Virus record (IMG/VR): IMGVR_UViG_3300007765_000007
Span: 1-53,560 of that record
From: a virus
Direction: 5' to 3' (one strand)
DNA: 53,560 bases
This document shows, one piece after another, positions 41,983-51,300 of the stretch. A program made the translations under genes and the position numbers. A model generated the notes under the pieces. It was given only the letters and a program-made list of their open reading frames with translations, did no database searches and was not told where the DNA came from. Numbering within the stretch: the first letter of the stretch is position 1; every line of letters begins with the position of its first letter.

Positions 41983-42831
41983 TCATAAATCCTTAATCTT
42001 CAATATTTTTTTAGTAAGAATTTTCCATTTTCTATACTGTGAATAATTTGGTGTTTCTATTCTTTCAAACATAAATTCTCTTTCATTTAAATCAATTGTA
42101 TAATCTCTATCTTTAATTGATTTTAACATTTTTTTATATTCATGTGCAAATGTATAATTTGCCATTGATTTACTGACTTCTTTCAATCTCTGTAATACCG
42201 TATAATCCCATTTAAAATGATGTACTTGTGTAAAATTCTTTTCTACTGGATACCTTAATGGATGTGATTTTCCCCATGAAGTTTTTCCTCTTCCCAAATC
42301 AATAAAATGTTGTCCTGGAACTACATTGTGTTTTCCTTTTAATAATGTAACTTTATTTGCTTCTGCTCTACTCAATGGATAACGAAAGAATCCAGCGTTT
42401 GGCATTTCTTTCCATACATTACTTTCTTTTGTAATCACTGGAAACTCTCCATCTTCACCAATTCTATCAAGAAATCCACCTGTTACAAATTCCCAATTAT
42501 TTTCTTCACACTCATCTATAATTTCTTCTATTGGTTTAGAATATAATTGTAATTCATCATCATCTGCAACTATCCACCAATCATCTGGTTTTAAAGATGT
42601 GGTTTCATTATAGTGTGATGTAACCTTATGCCAATTGAATGGTTCTTCTATTGCAACTTTATATGGTTTTAAATTAAATTCATCCAATATAGAAGTTGTC
42701 TCTTCTATAATTGGATCATTCCACCATGTGGCATAAATTATTACAAAAAAATCATTGACAATTGGTTTATAATGTTGTAACATATGATGTAACATTGTGG
42801 TATTGTGGCCACATACCGTAACTAAATTCAT
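41983..42831 (-). CDS. GT2-like glycosyltransferase
   Basis: 282 residues. MNLVTVCGHNTTMLHHMLQH, VIIYATWWNDPIIEETTSI and DWWIVADDDELQLYSKPIEE (Asp90-92) show a GT-A core of the GT2 type with a DDD metal site. The C-terminal half has KHNVVPGQHFIDLGRGKTSW and a basic end (KWKILTKKILKIKDL). It overlaps the methyltransferase by 4 bases. GTGAGGAAAAAATG supports the start. Retaining or inverting activity cannot be told. Confidence 0.83.
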   Translation of the reverse strand: MNLVTVCGHNTTMLHHMLQHYKPIVNDFFVIIYATWWNDPIIEETTSILDEFNLKPYKVAIEEPFNWHKVTSHYNETTSLKPDDWWIVADDDELQLYSKPIEEIIDECEENNWEFVTGGFLDRIGEDGEFPVITKESNVWKEMPNAGFFRYPLSRAEANKVTLLKGKHNVVPGQHFIDLGRGKTSWGKSHPLRYPVEKNFTQVHHFKWDYTVLQRLKEVSKSMANYTFAHEYKKMLKSIKDRDYTIDLNEREFMFERIETPNYSQYRKWKILTKKILKIKDL

Positions 42832-43553
42832 TTTTTCCTCACTATTGTTAATCCTGTAGAACTTGGGAAATCTTTTCGAATTCCATGATTAAAAAAATTA
42901 ATAACTTCAAATTTATCTTTATCTATAGTTTCAATAAATTGACTCGGCCCATTTAAAGTATCACCTTTATGGCCTTCAATTTCTACGAAATTATCCACAT
43001 AATTTTTATCTGTATCGTGTATTGTAATAATACCATTTGGCATCAATTTTTCTGAATACAATTCAAAATCCTTTTCCACTCCCTCTAAAGTGTGGTCAGC
43101 ATCTATATGAATTAAATCAAACCAAATATCTTGTTTTACAAAATGATTATAGTATGCCTCTTCCGTAGTTTCTTTTATAAACTTTGGTGTAAAATGTTTT
43201 CTAAATAAACTATTTTTATCTTCCCAATCAACCTCACCATTAAAACCATTACACGCATCAACCACATAAGTTGTTCCACTATCACCCCATTCCATTTGAA
43301 TATCTTTATAAAATCCCTCTTGTGCTAAATCATATCTAGCTTGACTCATTATTCTCGGAATATATCCACCACCACTTCCTAAACAAACTAATGTTTTTAA
43401 TTTAAAAAAATTAATTAAAGTGTAAATGATTAAACCATCACCGAGATGCATCCATGTTGCGCCATGAGTCCAACGATAAGGTACTTCATCTTCACCTGCA
43501 TTCGTTGTTATATAATTTTTTATATAATCATAATTTAATATTGAATCTTCCAT
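42828..43553 (-). CDS. SAM-dependent methyltransferase
   Basis: 241 residues. Class I Rossmann fold: LKTLVCLGSGGGYIPRIMSQ (SAM loop at 55-66), FDLIHIDADHTLEGVEKDFE (acidic loop, as in the O-methyltransferase/Methyltransf_24 family) and GIITIHDTDKNY. It probably methylates a sugar hydroxyl or carboxyl. Few other modification enzymes precede it, so it may act late in the pathway. AAAGGTTTTATG supports the start. Confidence 0.86.
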   Translation of the reverse strand: MEDSILNYDYIKNYITTNAGEDEVPYRWTHGATWMHLGDGLIIYTLINFFKLKTLVCLGSGGGYIPRIMSQARYDLAQEGFYKDIQMEWGDSGTTYVVDACNGFNGEVDWEDKNSLFRKHFTPKFIKETTEEAYYNHFVKQDIWFDLIHIDADHTLEGVEKDFELYSEKLMPNGIITIHDTDKNYVDNFVEIEGHKGDTLNGPSQFIETIDKDKFEVINFFNHGIRKDFPSSTGLTIVRKK

Positions 43554-43571
43554 AAAACCTTTATATTATTA

Positions 43572-44609
43572 TTAGAATGGATTCGAATTACTTCCTTTAT
43601 TATGTACCAAAAATGTTTTACCAAAATAAACATCCAATGGTTCTACATCAATCTGTACTACTTCGTATCCCTCATCATTATCAATTAAATTTTCTAATGA
43701 TGTAATCTCAACTTCATTTCCATTCTTATCCATTACATGAGCACCAACTTTCATATTTGGAACTAATTGCCACATCCAAGTATTTTCATTTATTGGTTTA
43801 TATAACATTTCATGTTCACCTGTAATTTTTTCCATTCCATCATTTATATTCCAATAATTATATGCAAAATCAAAATTAATATCTTGAACACTTGCTGAAT
43901 GTTGTGTAAATGTTTCTGTTTTCTCATCAGCAAATCTACAACTTCTCCAATCATCATTATCCTCATCAAGTTGTCCTGGCATATTCATGGACATAACCCA
44001 ATCACCTATTTCTAAATCTTCTACAAGTTTAGTAGTACCATCTGCCATTTCAATTGGTGTTCCCTCTAATAAACAACTTGGTGAACCACCATAACTATCA
44101 ACAACCGTTACTGACTTAGTTAAATTAGAATTATAATTTGTTGCGTGATCATTATATCCATCTGATTGTCCGTCTTCAAGAAATTTACCAGTTAAAGTAA
44201 CACTTGCATTATTTGTTCCTGCTGCAAACCAATCACTATCATCACCTGTACCAGTATTTGCATTTGATATTGCACCTGCAGTTAATGTACAAGTATAATC
44301 ACCTGCTACTGAAGTAACTCCACTATTTTCACTCCAAGCAAAATTTGCATCTCTATTTGCAATCTTACTTAAAAATAAACTTCCATTATTTGAAAAATTC
44401 ATCGTATAGGTTTCTGCAGTTTGTTCCCATAAATAAGTATATCCTGTAACACTATCTACAGAACTTATTGAAAAATCCGACATTTTAGTTTGACTTGAAC
44501 CATCATTTTGAGCACCCAAAGAAGTATTGGTAGTCGTATATGAATCAGTTCCATCTACTGCTCTCTTTAATTTTCCTAATGATAAGTTTTGTCCTGATGC
44601 TGTTGACAT
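43572..44609 (-). CDS. Structural/adhesin protein with C-terminal Hint domain (A)
   Basis: 345 residues. The N-terminal part (1-170) is Ser/Thr/Gly-rich beta structure, beginning MSTASGQNLSLGKLKRAVDG, a phage fibre-like start. A Hint domain starts at Cys179, SYGGSPSCLLEGTPIEMADG, has GEHEMLYK (His266) and ends FLVHNKGSNSNPF with His336-Asn337. The block order C, HxxH-like, HN matches self-cleaving or splicing BIL/hedgehog-type domains. The leader is likely a virion or surface protein released or cross-linked by Hint. AGGAAAAAAAATG is upstream. Confidence 0.86.
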   Translation of the reverse strand: MSTASGQNLSLGKLKRAVDGTDSYTTTNTSLGAQNDGSSQTKMSDFSISSVDSVTGYTYLWEQTAETYTMNFSNNGSLFLSKIANRDANFAWSENSGVTSVAGDYTCTLTAGAISNANTGTGDDSDWFAAGTNNASVTLTGKFLEDGQSDGYNDHATNYNSNLTKSVTVVDSYGGSPSCLLEGTPIEMADGTTKLVEDLEIGDWVMSMNMPGQLDEDNDDWRSCRFADEKTETFTQHSASVQDINFDFAYNYWNINDGMEKITGEHEMLYKPINENTWMWQLVPNMKVGAHVMDKNGNEVEITSLENLIDNDEGYEVVQIDVEPLDVYFGKTFLVHNKGSNSNPF

Positions 44610-44640
44610 TTTTTTTCCTATATTAATTCAATAATAAATA
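44610..44640 (-). promoter_or_regulatory. Intergenic gap with ATATTTAT motif
   Basis: 31 bases between the GT-B gene stop and the first Hint gene. The coding strand reads TGATATTTATTATTGAATTA (octamer overlapping the TGA stop, 44641-44634), then TATAGGAAAAAAAATG. The spacing to the ribosome-binding site (~13 bases) is shorter than at 41941-41982. Candidate regulatory site. Confidence 0.36.
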
Positions 44641-45804
44641 TCAATTGTTGTAAAGTTTTAACATTTTTTCTATCCATTCTTCTTTATTGTCGAATTTATT
44701 AGTTAAATATTCTCTAAGTGGCCATAATAAGTTTCTTCTACCATCAAGTGATACTTCACATAACTTATTATATTGTTCTCTAAACTCTATAGGATTAGAA
44801 GCTCTAAATGGATATTCATATTCTGTTAACCAATCACCTGCTAATATTGGAACTTTACCATAATCTATTGCCTGAAATATACTATATCCAAATGGTTCAA
44901 CAATATGAGCAGAATGACTTATACCCCAATCTCTATGATAAAATCTATCTATATTATCATACTTGAATGTAAATATTTTCCACTTTGAAGTATCAGTTCC
45001 TATATTTCTTCTCCACCATTTAACATCTTTCGGGTCTGTAAAAAACTCACTATCAATACCTGCAAGAAAATGTGGACATTTACGAGTTTCACATCGAGAA
45101 GCAAATCCTACCGTATTATTATCTGTAACATCATAATTATGTTTAAATTCATAAAAATTTGGTATATGTAATATTTTATCATTATGTTCATTATCTAAGT
45201 TAGGTTTATCCACACCAATCCAAAATGAATTTTTAGCATATCCTACTATTTCAGTTTCCCAATTAGGCGACATAGCAAAATTGAACCCAGTTTTTAAACC
45301 TAAAAGAAATGGTGCTTTTAAAGCACTACTAACATTACAATGAACGGCATTTGTATATATCTTATCTTTATTATCTCTTATATATCTATGTGGATGATAG
45401 TAACCATGTAGTATATGTATTCTACGAGCCCCATTTAAAATCTCACCAAACTCTTCTGGATCATCACCTTGCCAATAATGTTTTAATTCTGTTTTTAAAA
45501 CATCTTTATAAGTTCGTTTCTTTTTATCAAAAGTTTCCTTAAAAGTACTTTTTAAATTTTTATGAACTTGTCTACCATTATTTCCTGATTCACCTCTATC
45601 AACTCTTTTTTTAAAATCTTTGTGTTGTTCTTCAGTCCAGTCAACTATAGGTTTGTTTCTATGTATCATTAATTTTGGAACAACTTTAAGTTTTGGTGCA
45701 ATCTCTTCTATCCAATGATTCACCCAAACATCAGCACCACCACCAACTAAACTTCCACCTCCTGTGGAATAGTATACATCGTATTCTTTATTTGTCGTGG
45801 ACAT
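44641..45804 (-). CDS. GT-B glycosyltransferase
   Basis: 387 residues from the ATG at 45804, preceded by GGGGGAG at ~12 bases; the ATG at 45852 would add 16 residues inside the upstream gene. It has YDVYYSTGGGSLVGGGADVW (sugar-acceptor loop), IHILHGYYHPHRYI, VGFASRCETRKCPHFLAG (the Arg/Lys phosphate contact) and AHIVEPFGYSIFQAIDYGKV (donor site: E...G...E-like). It is a GT4/GT1-type enzyme. Its position between two Hint-bearing virion proteins suggests that it glycosylates them or builds the sugar they carry. Confidence 0.82.
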   Translation of the reverse strand: MSTTNKEYDVYYSTGGGSLVGGGADVWVNHWIEEIAPKLKVVPKLMIHRNKPIVDWTEEQHKDFKKRVDRGESGNNGRQVHKNLKSTFKETFDKKKRTYKDVLKTELKHYWQGDDPEEFGEILNGARRIHILHGYYHPHRYIRDNKDKIYTNAVHCNVSSALKAPFLLGLKTGFNFAMSPNWETEIVGYAKNSFWIGVDKPNLDNEHNDKILHIPNFYEFKHNYDVTDNNTVGFASRCETRKCPHFLAGIDSEFFTDPKDVKWWRRNIGTDTSKWKIFTFKYDNIDRFYHRDWGISHSAHIVEPFGYSIFQAIDYGKVPILAGDWLTEYEYPFRASNPIEFREQYNKLCEVSLDGRRNLLWPLREYLTNKFDNKEEWIEKMLKLYNN

Positions 45805-47104
45805 TATGTACCAATACTCCCCCTGCAAAATAAACATCATTTGGTTCAACATTTAAATTTACCGTTTCTAATTCTTCTTCTATCTTTTCTATACTTGTTA
45901 TTGTTTCAAAAACAAAACTACCAGATGTATCAGTAAGAATTTCATCTCCAGGAATTAATTCTTCTGTCTTTTTAAATTCATACTTATTATTATGTTTTAT
46001 AAAAAATGGATGTTCAAATGTAACTTTTATTCTGTCATTAATTTTATAATATTCATCATACCAATCAAACGTAATATCAGTTAATTTAGTAGTTGTATAT
46101 TCTGCCCCATCAAGTGTATCAGTTTCCCAATCTACCCAAGTATCTTTATCATCAAAATCTAATGGCATAGTTGGTAAAGTTAATGTTAATACCTCTTCAC
46201 CAATACTTAAATCTTCTATTCTTTTCGTATAACCATCTGCCATAGTTATCGGTGTATCTACTGAAAAACATCCACTTCCACCATATGCATCAATCGTAGA
46301 ACTAAAGAATTCATCAAACCTAATCGGGTGTGGAGAATCAGTTGCATAAAGTGGGCCTACTCCATACCAATCAAAATTCTTTTTCGATGCTCTTGCAACA
46401 GTATTGAATGCTTGATATAAATCATGAATATCATTATTTCCTTGAGAATCCCCATTTTCAGTTCTAATTGAATCTACATCTATATTATTAGCATAACCAA
46501 TTGTAGGAACTATTAGTGAACCTGATCCTGGGCCCGCAAGAGTAATTGTAGTATATGATCCAGGAGTTCTTATTTCACTTCTCTGTACATTATATACTGA
46601 AGCACCATTTGGAGCTGCAGGATATGAACCAGCAGCAATAGTATATTGTCCAGATGATGAAACTTCTGGTGGAAATGTTCTCCATCCAGTTACTCCACTA
46701 AAATAAGATGGGCCTCCACCTGTTTGTGATGTATAAGTTAAAACTTGTAAATATCCCCATCCATCATAAAAACAAAATTTATTATTAGTAGTGGTTACTG
46801 ATGCATTAGTATATACTGTAGTAGCACCATAATTAACAGCCTGTGGATATGTTGTACTATAAAGAGTAGTTATTGCTGAACCAATTGGTTCATATGACCA
46901 ACTACCACTTGAATAATTTGCTCCACCTGCAGTAACACTAACACCAGTTAATTTACCATCTGGATTGGATGTCCAAGTACCTGTAAATCCACTTCCTTGT
47001 CCTGGATCACTTGCAGTTAAAGGTCCAGATGTATCCGTAGCATATCCATCACCTCCTTCAAGAAGAGTTAATCCCGTTATACTGAATCCACTATTTAGAG
47101 CCAT
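45788..47104 (-). CDS. Structural/adhesin protein with C-terminal Hint domain (B)
   Basis: 438 residues. Residues 1-275 are a Gly/Ser/Thr/Tyr-rich beta region (GGDGYATDTSGPLTASDPGQ and others), fibre-like. A Hint domain starts at Cys279, AYGGSGCFSVDTPITMADGY, with FEHPFFIKH (His365) and the end GGVLVHNVHDK (His433-Asn434). The residues around the junction (SYGGSPSC / AYGGSGC) are conserved with the other Hint gene, which suggests a common leader. It overlaps the GT-B gene by 17 bases. Confidence 0.88.
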   Translation of the reverse strand: MALNSGFSITGLTLLEGGDGYATDTSGPLTASDPGQGSGFTGTWTSNPDGKLTGVSVTAGGANYSSGSWSYEPIGSAITTLYSTTYPQAVNYGATTVYTNASVTTTNNKFCFYDGWGYLQVLTYTSQTGGGPSYFSGVTGWRTFPPEVSSSGQYTIAAGSYPAAPNGASVYNVQRSEIRTPGSYTTITLAGPGSGSLIVPTIGYANNIDVDSIRTENGDSQGNNDIHDLYQAFNTVARASKKNFDWYGVGPLYATDSPHPIRFDEFFSSTIDAYGGSGCFSVDTPITMADGYTKRIEDLSIGEEVLTLTLPTMPLDFDDKDTWVDWETDTLDGAEYTTTKLTDITFDWYDEYYKINDRIKVTFEHPFFIKHNNKYEFKKTEELIPGDEILTDTSGSFVFETITSIEKIEEELETVNLNVEPNDVYFAGGVLVHNVHDK

Positions 47105-47519
47105 TTTCCAACTCTTCCACTCGTTTGGTTAATTCTTTAATACTCTCAACCAACAAAGGTACAACTTTTTCATATGCAATTGCCTTAATACCATCTGGTC
47201 TCAACACAACTACTTCAGGTAAAACCTTTTCAACTTCTTGTGCAATCAATCCTACATCATGTCCTTTATCTTGTTGAATCTTACTTGACTTTTCATTCCA
47301 ATCAAATGTAACTCCGTTAATTTGTTGAACTTTAAAAAGGGCACTTTCTATTGGTCTGATATTATCTTTAAGATTTATATCTGAACTATAGTATGCAGTA
47401 ATATTATTTGTACAATATATTTGTCCAGTTACCTTTAATTCTATTGAAGGATTACCTGTAGCTCCAATATGTACATTTTCACTTGTTTCTAAGTAACTCC
47501 CTTGATCTGTAAACGCCAT
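47091..47519 (-). CDS. Stand-alone S74 intramolecular chaperone
   Basis: 142 residues. The S74 endosialidase-type chaperone domain: AYYSSDINLKDNIRPIESAL (Ser46-Asp47 autocleavage site and Lys51), VTFDWNEKSSKIQQ, HDVGLIAQEVEKVLPEVVV and YEKVVPLLVESIKELTKRVE. Such domains usually sit at the C-terminus of trimeric tail spikes and cut themselves off after folding. Here there is only a ~45-residue N-terminal beta segment (IELKVTGQIYCTNN) and no large fibre. It may act in trans on the giant adhesin or fold a short fibre tip. AAGGAGATTAAGAAATG supports the start. Confidence 0.87.
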   Translation of the reverse strand: MAFTDQGSYLETSENVHIGATGNPSIELKVTGQIYCTNNITAYYSSDINLKDNIRPIESALFKVQQINGVTFDWNEKSSKIQQDKGHDVGLIAQEVEKVLPEVVVLRPDGIKAIAYEKVVPLLVESIKELTKRVEELENGSK

Positions 47520-47531
47520 TTCTTAATCTCC

Positions 47532-48338
47532 TTAAATTTGTATGTGGATACTTGATCCATCACCACCTGTCTGTGCACCTCCTGTTGTTCCAGCATCTGG
47601 AGCATCTGCATCATTCGTACCAGATCCACCATCTGCACCAACAGTTCCTGTAACAGTAATTGTTCCTACACTGGACGAAGTTGTAATTATTACTACAGCA
47701 CCACCAGAACCACCTCCTCCGCCTCCGCCAGCACCACTATAATATTCTTCCGGATCAATTGTCATTGCCCCTGATCCACCATCACCACCATCAGCTGATG
47801 TTGATGTTACGATACAATTATTAACAGTTGCATCTACACTTGAATCATACATCTGTGGATGAACATCTGCGCCAGATCCTGCATTTGGTGTCCATCCCTG
47901 CTGAGCGGTTACTCCTGTTGCATCCGAAGAAACTGCACCACCACCGCCTCCGCCTCCTGCGGATCCGCATACTTTTAATCGTACGGCAGTATCTGATGCG
48001 TCCATAACATCTCTCATCATTATAACAAGATGGGGATCAATTACCTCTAATCGAGATACTGCACTTGCTCCACTACCTGCACCACCTGCACCTCCAGGTG
48101 ATCCATATGCTGGAGCCATTCTAAACATAGTGTTTGATATCCATCGTGGTGGTTTAATTTCTGTATTATCATCTCTAATACAATCTATATGTACTTTATA
48201 TTTTTCATCAAACAAAATATTCTTATCTATAGAGATAACTTCTCGTGTTTCTATTTTTTGTTTTTGATTATCAATAGTAATACTTTTAGGTATTATTTTA
48301 CCGTTACCGTATACTTCTCCTCTGTCTCTTTTAATCAT
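47532..48338 (-). CDS. Glycine-rich adhesin/tip protein
   Basis: 268 residues. The N-terminal ~80 residues are a small mixed domain (MIKRDRGEVYGNGKIIPKSI), the rest is rich in Gly: YGSPGGAGGAGSGASAV, GSAGGGGGGGAV, GAGGGGGGGSGGAVVIITTS and GADGGSGTNDADAP. Blocks of Gly with short turns resemble the glycine-rich receptor-binding tips (gp38-like) of T-even-type phages. The end of the giant gene upstream has the same kind of block (GGGGGGSGGIIFISARTVTN). It probably caps the fibre and binds the host. TTAGGAGAATGAAATG supports the start. Confidence 0.8.
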   Translation of the reverse strand: MIKRDRGEVYGNGKIIPKSITIDNQKQKIETREVISIDKNILFDEKYKVHIDCIRDDNTEIKPPRWISNTMFRMAPAYGSPGGAGGAGSGASAVSRLEVIDPHLVIMMRDVMDASDTAVRLKVCGSAGGGGGGGAVSSDATGVTAQQGWTPNAGSGADVHPQMYDSSVDATVNNCIVTSTSADGGDGGSGAMTIDPEEYYSGAGGGGGGGSGGAVVIITTSSSVGTITVTGTVGADGGSGTNDADAPDAGTTGGAQTGGDGSSIHIQI

Positions 48339-48365
48339 TTCATTCTCCTAATATTAACTTGCAAC

Positions 48366-51300
48366 TTACGCGGCTTGTGCTGAGTTTTGGCCTACTCCAC
48401 CAGTTCCACCAACTGAACGGATAACTCCATTATTAGTAACTGTTCTTGCTGAAATAAATATTATTCCACCAGAACCACCTCCCCCGCCGCCTTTCCTTCC
48501 TGCAGCTGATGTACTATTTGGTATTCCAACTATACTACCACCATCTCCACCAAATACTCCATCAGTTCCTGCTGATAATGTTCCGCCTGCTCCGCCTGCT
48601 CCACCGTTTCCACCACCTGTTTGGCCACTCCCAGCTTGGCCAGCTGATCCATCATTATGAACAATACAAGTTGAATCTATGGTTAATGTTCCTTTAACAA
48701 ATATTCTATATCCATTGGTTACTAATGTTGTTGCGGCTACACTACTATCTACTTCTAAACTGTTAGTGTACCAATCACCTTGCATCGTCCAAGTAGCACC
48801 ACTTCTGGAACATACTACATCTCCTCTGTCATCTTTAATAGAATCGTTACTAACTTTTGTTCCACCATTGGCTACGGTACAATCATTTGATTTCAATACA
48901 ACATCACCATCAGAACCCGCACCAAACAATCTACTTCTTTCAATTAAATAATCTTGTGATGTAATTGTTCCATCAGCTTCAAATGTAAGTGCAGGTGTTT
49001 TTAATTCAAATGATGAAGCTCCAGGTGTTCCACTTGCATCAAATTTTAAATAAGATTCAGTTCCAGTAGCACCACTTGTTCCACCATCCGAAATAAAGAA
49101 ATCACCAGTACCATCCATATAGACACCAGCCCTTCCCTGTCCAGCTGCATTACTTGTTGGGCCTCCACTTGCCCCTAATCTAATATTACCACTATTAACT
49201 CCACTATCTATAATAATAGTATTTGTAAGTAATGAAAATGTATTAGATTGTAAAACAATATTTCCATTTGATGTGAATTGAATTCTATTACCACTTGAAG
49301 CACCAACTAAGAATGTACCATCACCACCTAAAAATATACCAGTTCCACTTGTTGCACTTGAAGGTGGTGATGCACCCAATCTTATCTTACCATCACTTGT
49401 ACTATCTAAAATTACTTTTGAGTTTACACTTTCTAATGTGTTACTAACAATATCCCATCCACCAATGTTACCACTATCAGCAGTTACATTACCAGTTATG
49501 GTTAATGTTCCAGCACCATCCCAAGTCAAACTATCAGAAGCACTCTTTAATGAGAATTTATAAACTCCACTACCATCTTCACCTAAGAAAATTCCTGATG
49601 AATCATATGTTACTGCACTACCATCAGCACCTAAAGCAATTCTTTTATTGGCACTTGAAATATAAAGCTCGGTTGCATCAAGGGCAAATTCTGTTGCAGT
49701 AATGTCAATATCCGAAGATTTAATTACTAAATCACCACCTGATGTAAACTTTAAATAATCTGTTCCACCACTCGTTGCATCTCCCATTCGGAAATTACCA
49801 GCACCGTCCATAAAGATACCTTCTCCTAAATCAACAGTAGTAGCAGAACCTAATAATATTTTAGCATCAGTAGTAGTCATTTGCAGTTTTGGTGTAGTAT
49901 TTTCAAGTATGAGTTTACCACTACCTGCATTTAAATTAAATGTGTTTGCAGTAATATCCATATTACTACTTACAATCGTAAGAGTACCACTACCACCATA
50001 TTGTATTCTATCACCACCGTGTGCACCAAGTAAGAATTCACCATCTTTATTAACAAAGAACCCAGTTCCACTATTGTATGCAGTTGGTAATGTATCACCA
50101 AGTGCTATTCTTGTTGTGTTCACTCCCAATTCACCACTACCAGCCGAACCAGCAGATAAATCAAAGTTAGTAGATTTTATTTGTAATGAATTACTACCAT
50201 TGAAATAAATAAAGTTATCACCACTTGTGGCTTCACCAACTCTAAATACTGCTCCACTATCCATAAAGATACCAGTATTTGCTGTTGCTGTTATATCATC
50301 TGCACTTGAACCTAATCTTAATTGTGAACCACCACTGGCATCACTCTTTCCATGTAATCTAAATGTATCACTACCAGATATTTGTAAATCATGTGAAGCT
50401 AATCCTAATCCATTTGCATCATGTCTAATATAATTGTATTGGTCTTTTTGGAAATTAAAATATCCACTACCACTTAATATAATTCCATTTGCTGTAAATG
50501 TATCTACTGGTGGTGAAGCACCCATTGAAATTCTTTGAACAAGTGAATTAAATATAATATCACCTTTGGCAGTATCAAGACTAAAATCATCAGTTGCCAA
50601 TGCCATTGAACCCCCATCTACAGTCAAGAAGTTTGTAGGATTACCAAATACTCTAAATGCACCACCATTATCCATATAGACTCCAGCACCATCATCATCG
50701 GAATCACTTTGGATTTCTCCGAGATACATTCTCGTGTTATTGAGTGCCATATTTGTACCTTGTAAATCAAAGGTATCAGTTCTTATAGATAAATCACCAG
50801 CTGATGAAAATGTTAAATAATTACTTTCATTTCTATACATTTCAAGTTTATAAGTACCATTATCACTACCAAGTATTATACCCGTTCCACTTCCAAAATC
50901 TCTTGAACCAATTTTTAAATAATCATCAGTAGTAGTACTACTAAGTTCCATATTATAAGCACCTTTTGGTCCGAATCCAATTAAACTTGGACTTCCACCA
51001 ATAAATGTCATTCCTGCATTTGCATTAGTATCATAACCTAAACTCATTGATGGTGCAGTTGAATCTATTTGATAATCATCAGCATCTATCTTCATTATTC
51101 CTGTTGAAATATCAACATTAGATGCAGTAACTTGAATGTCATCACTTGCTATTTGTAAATTACCTGTTCCACTATTAAATTTAATATATTGTGTAGCAGT
51201 ACCAACATTGAATTCTTGAACACCATTACTATTTGCTATCCAAAATCCTGCAGTATTATCGGTGAAAGAATCTTTAACACTTCTAATTGAACCTACCGTA

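Noticed and set aside
45788-47519. A frameshift between the S74 gene and the Hint protein gene
   Set aside because: Each has its own start, and the Hint gene begins in the last codons of the S74 gene as a normal overlap. The domains do not belong to one known architecture.
47532-49000. The Gly-rich regions as DNA tandem repeats or CRISPR-like repeats
   Set aside because: The DNA runs are GGN-type codons of one reading frame with varied third bases and no spacer structure.
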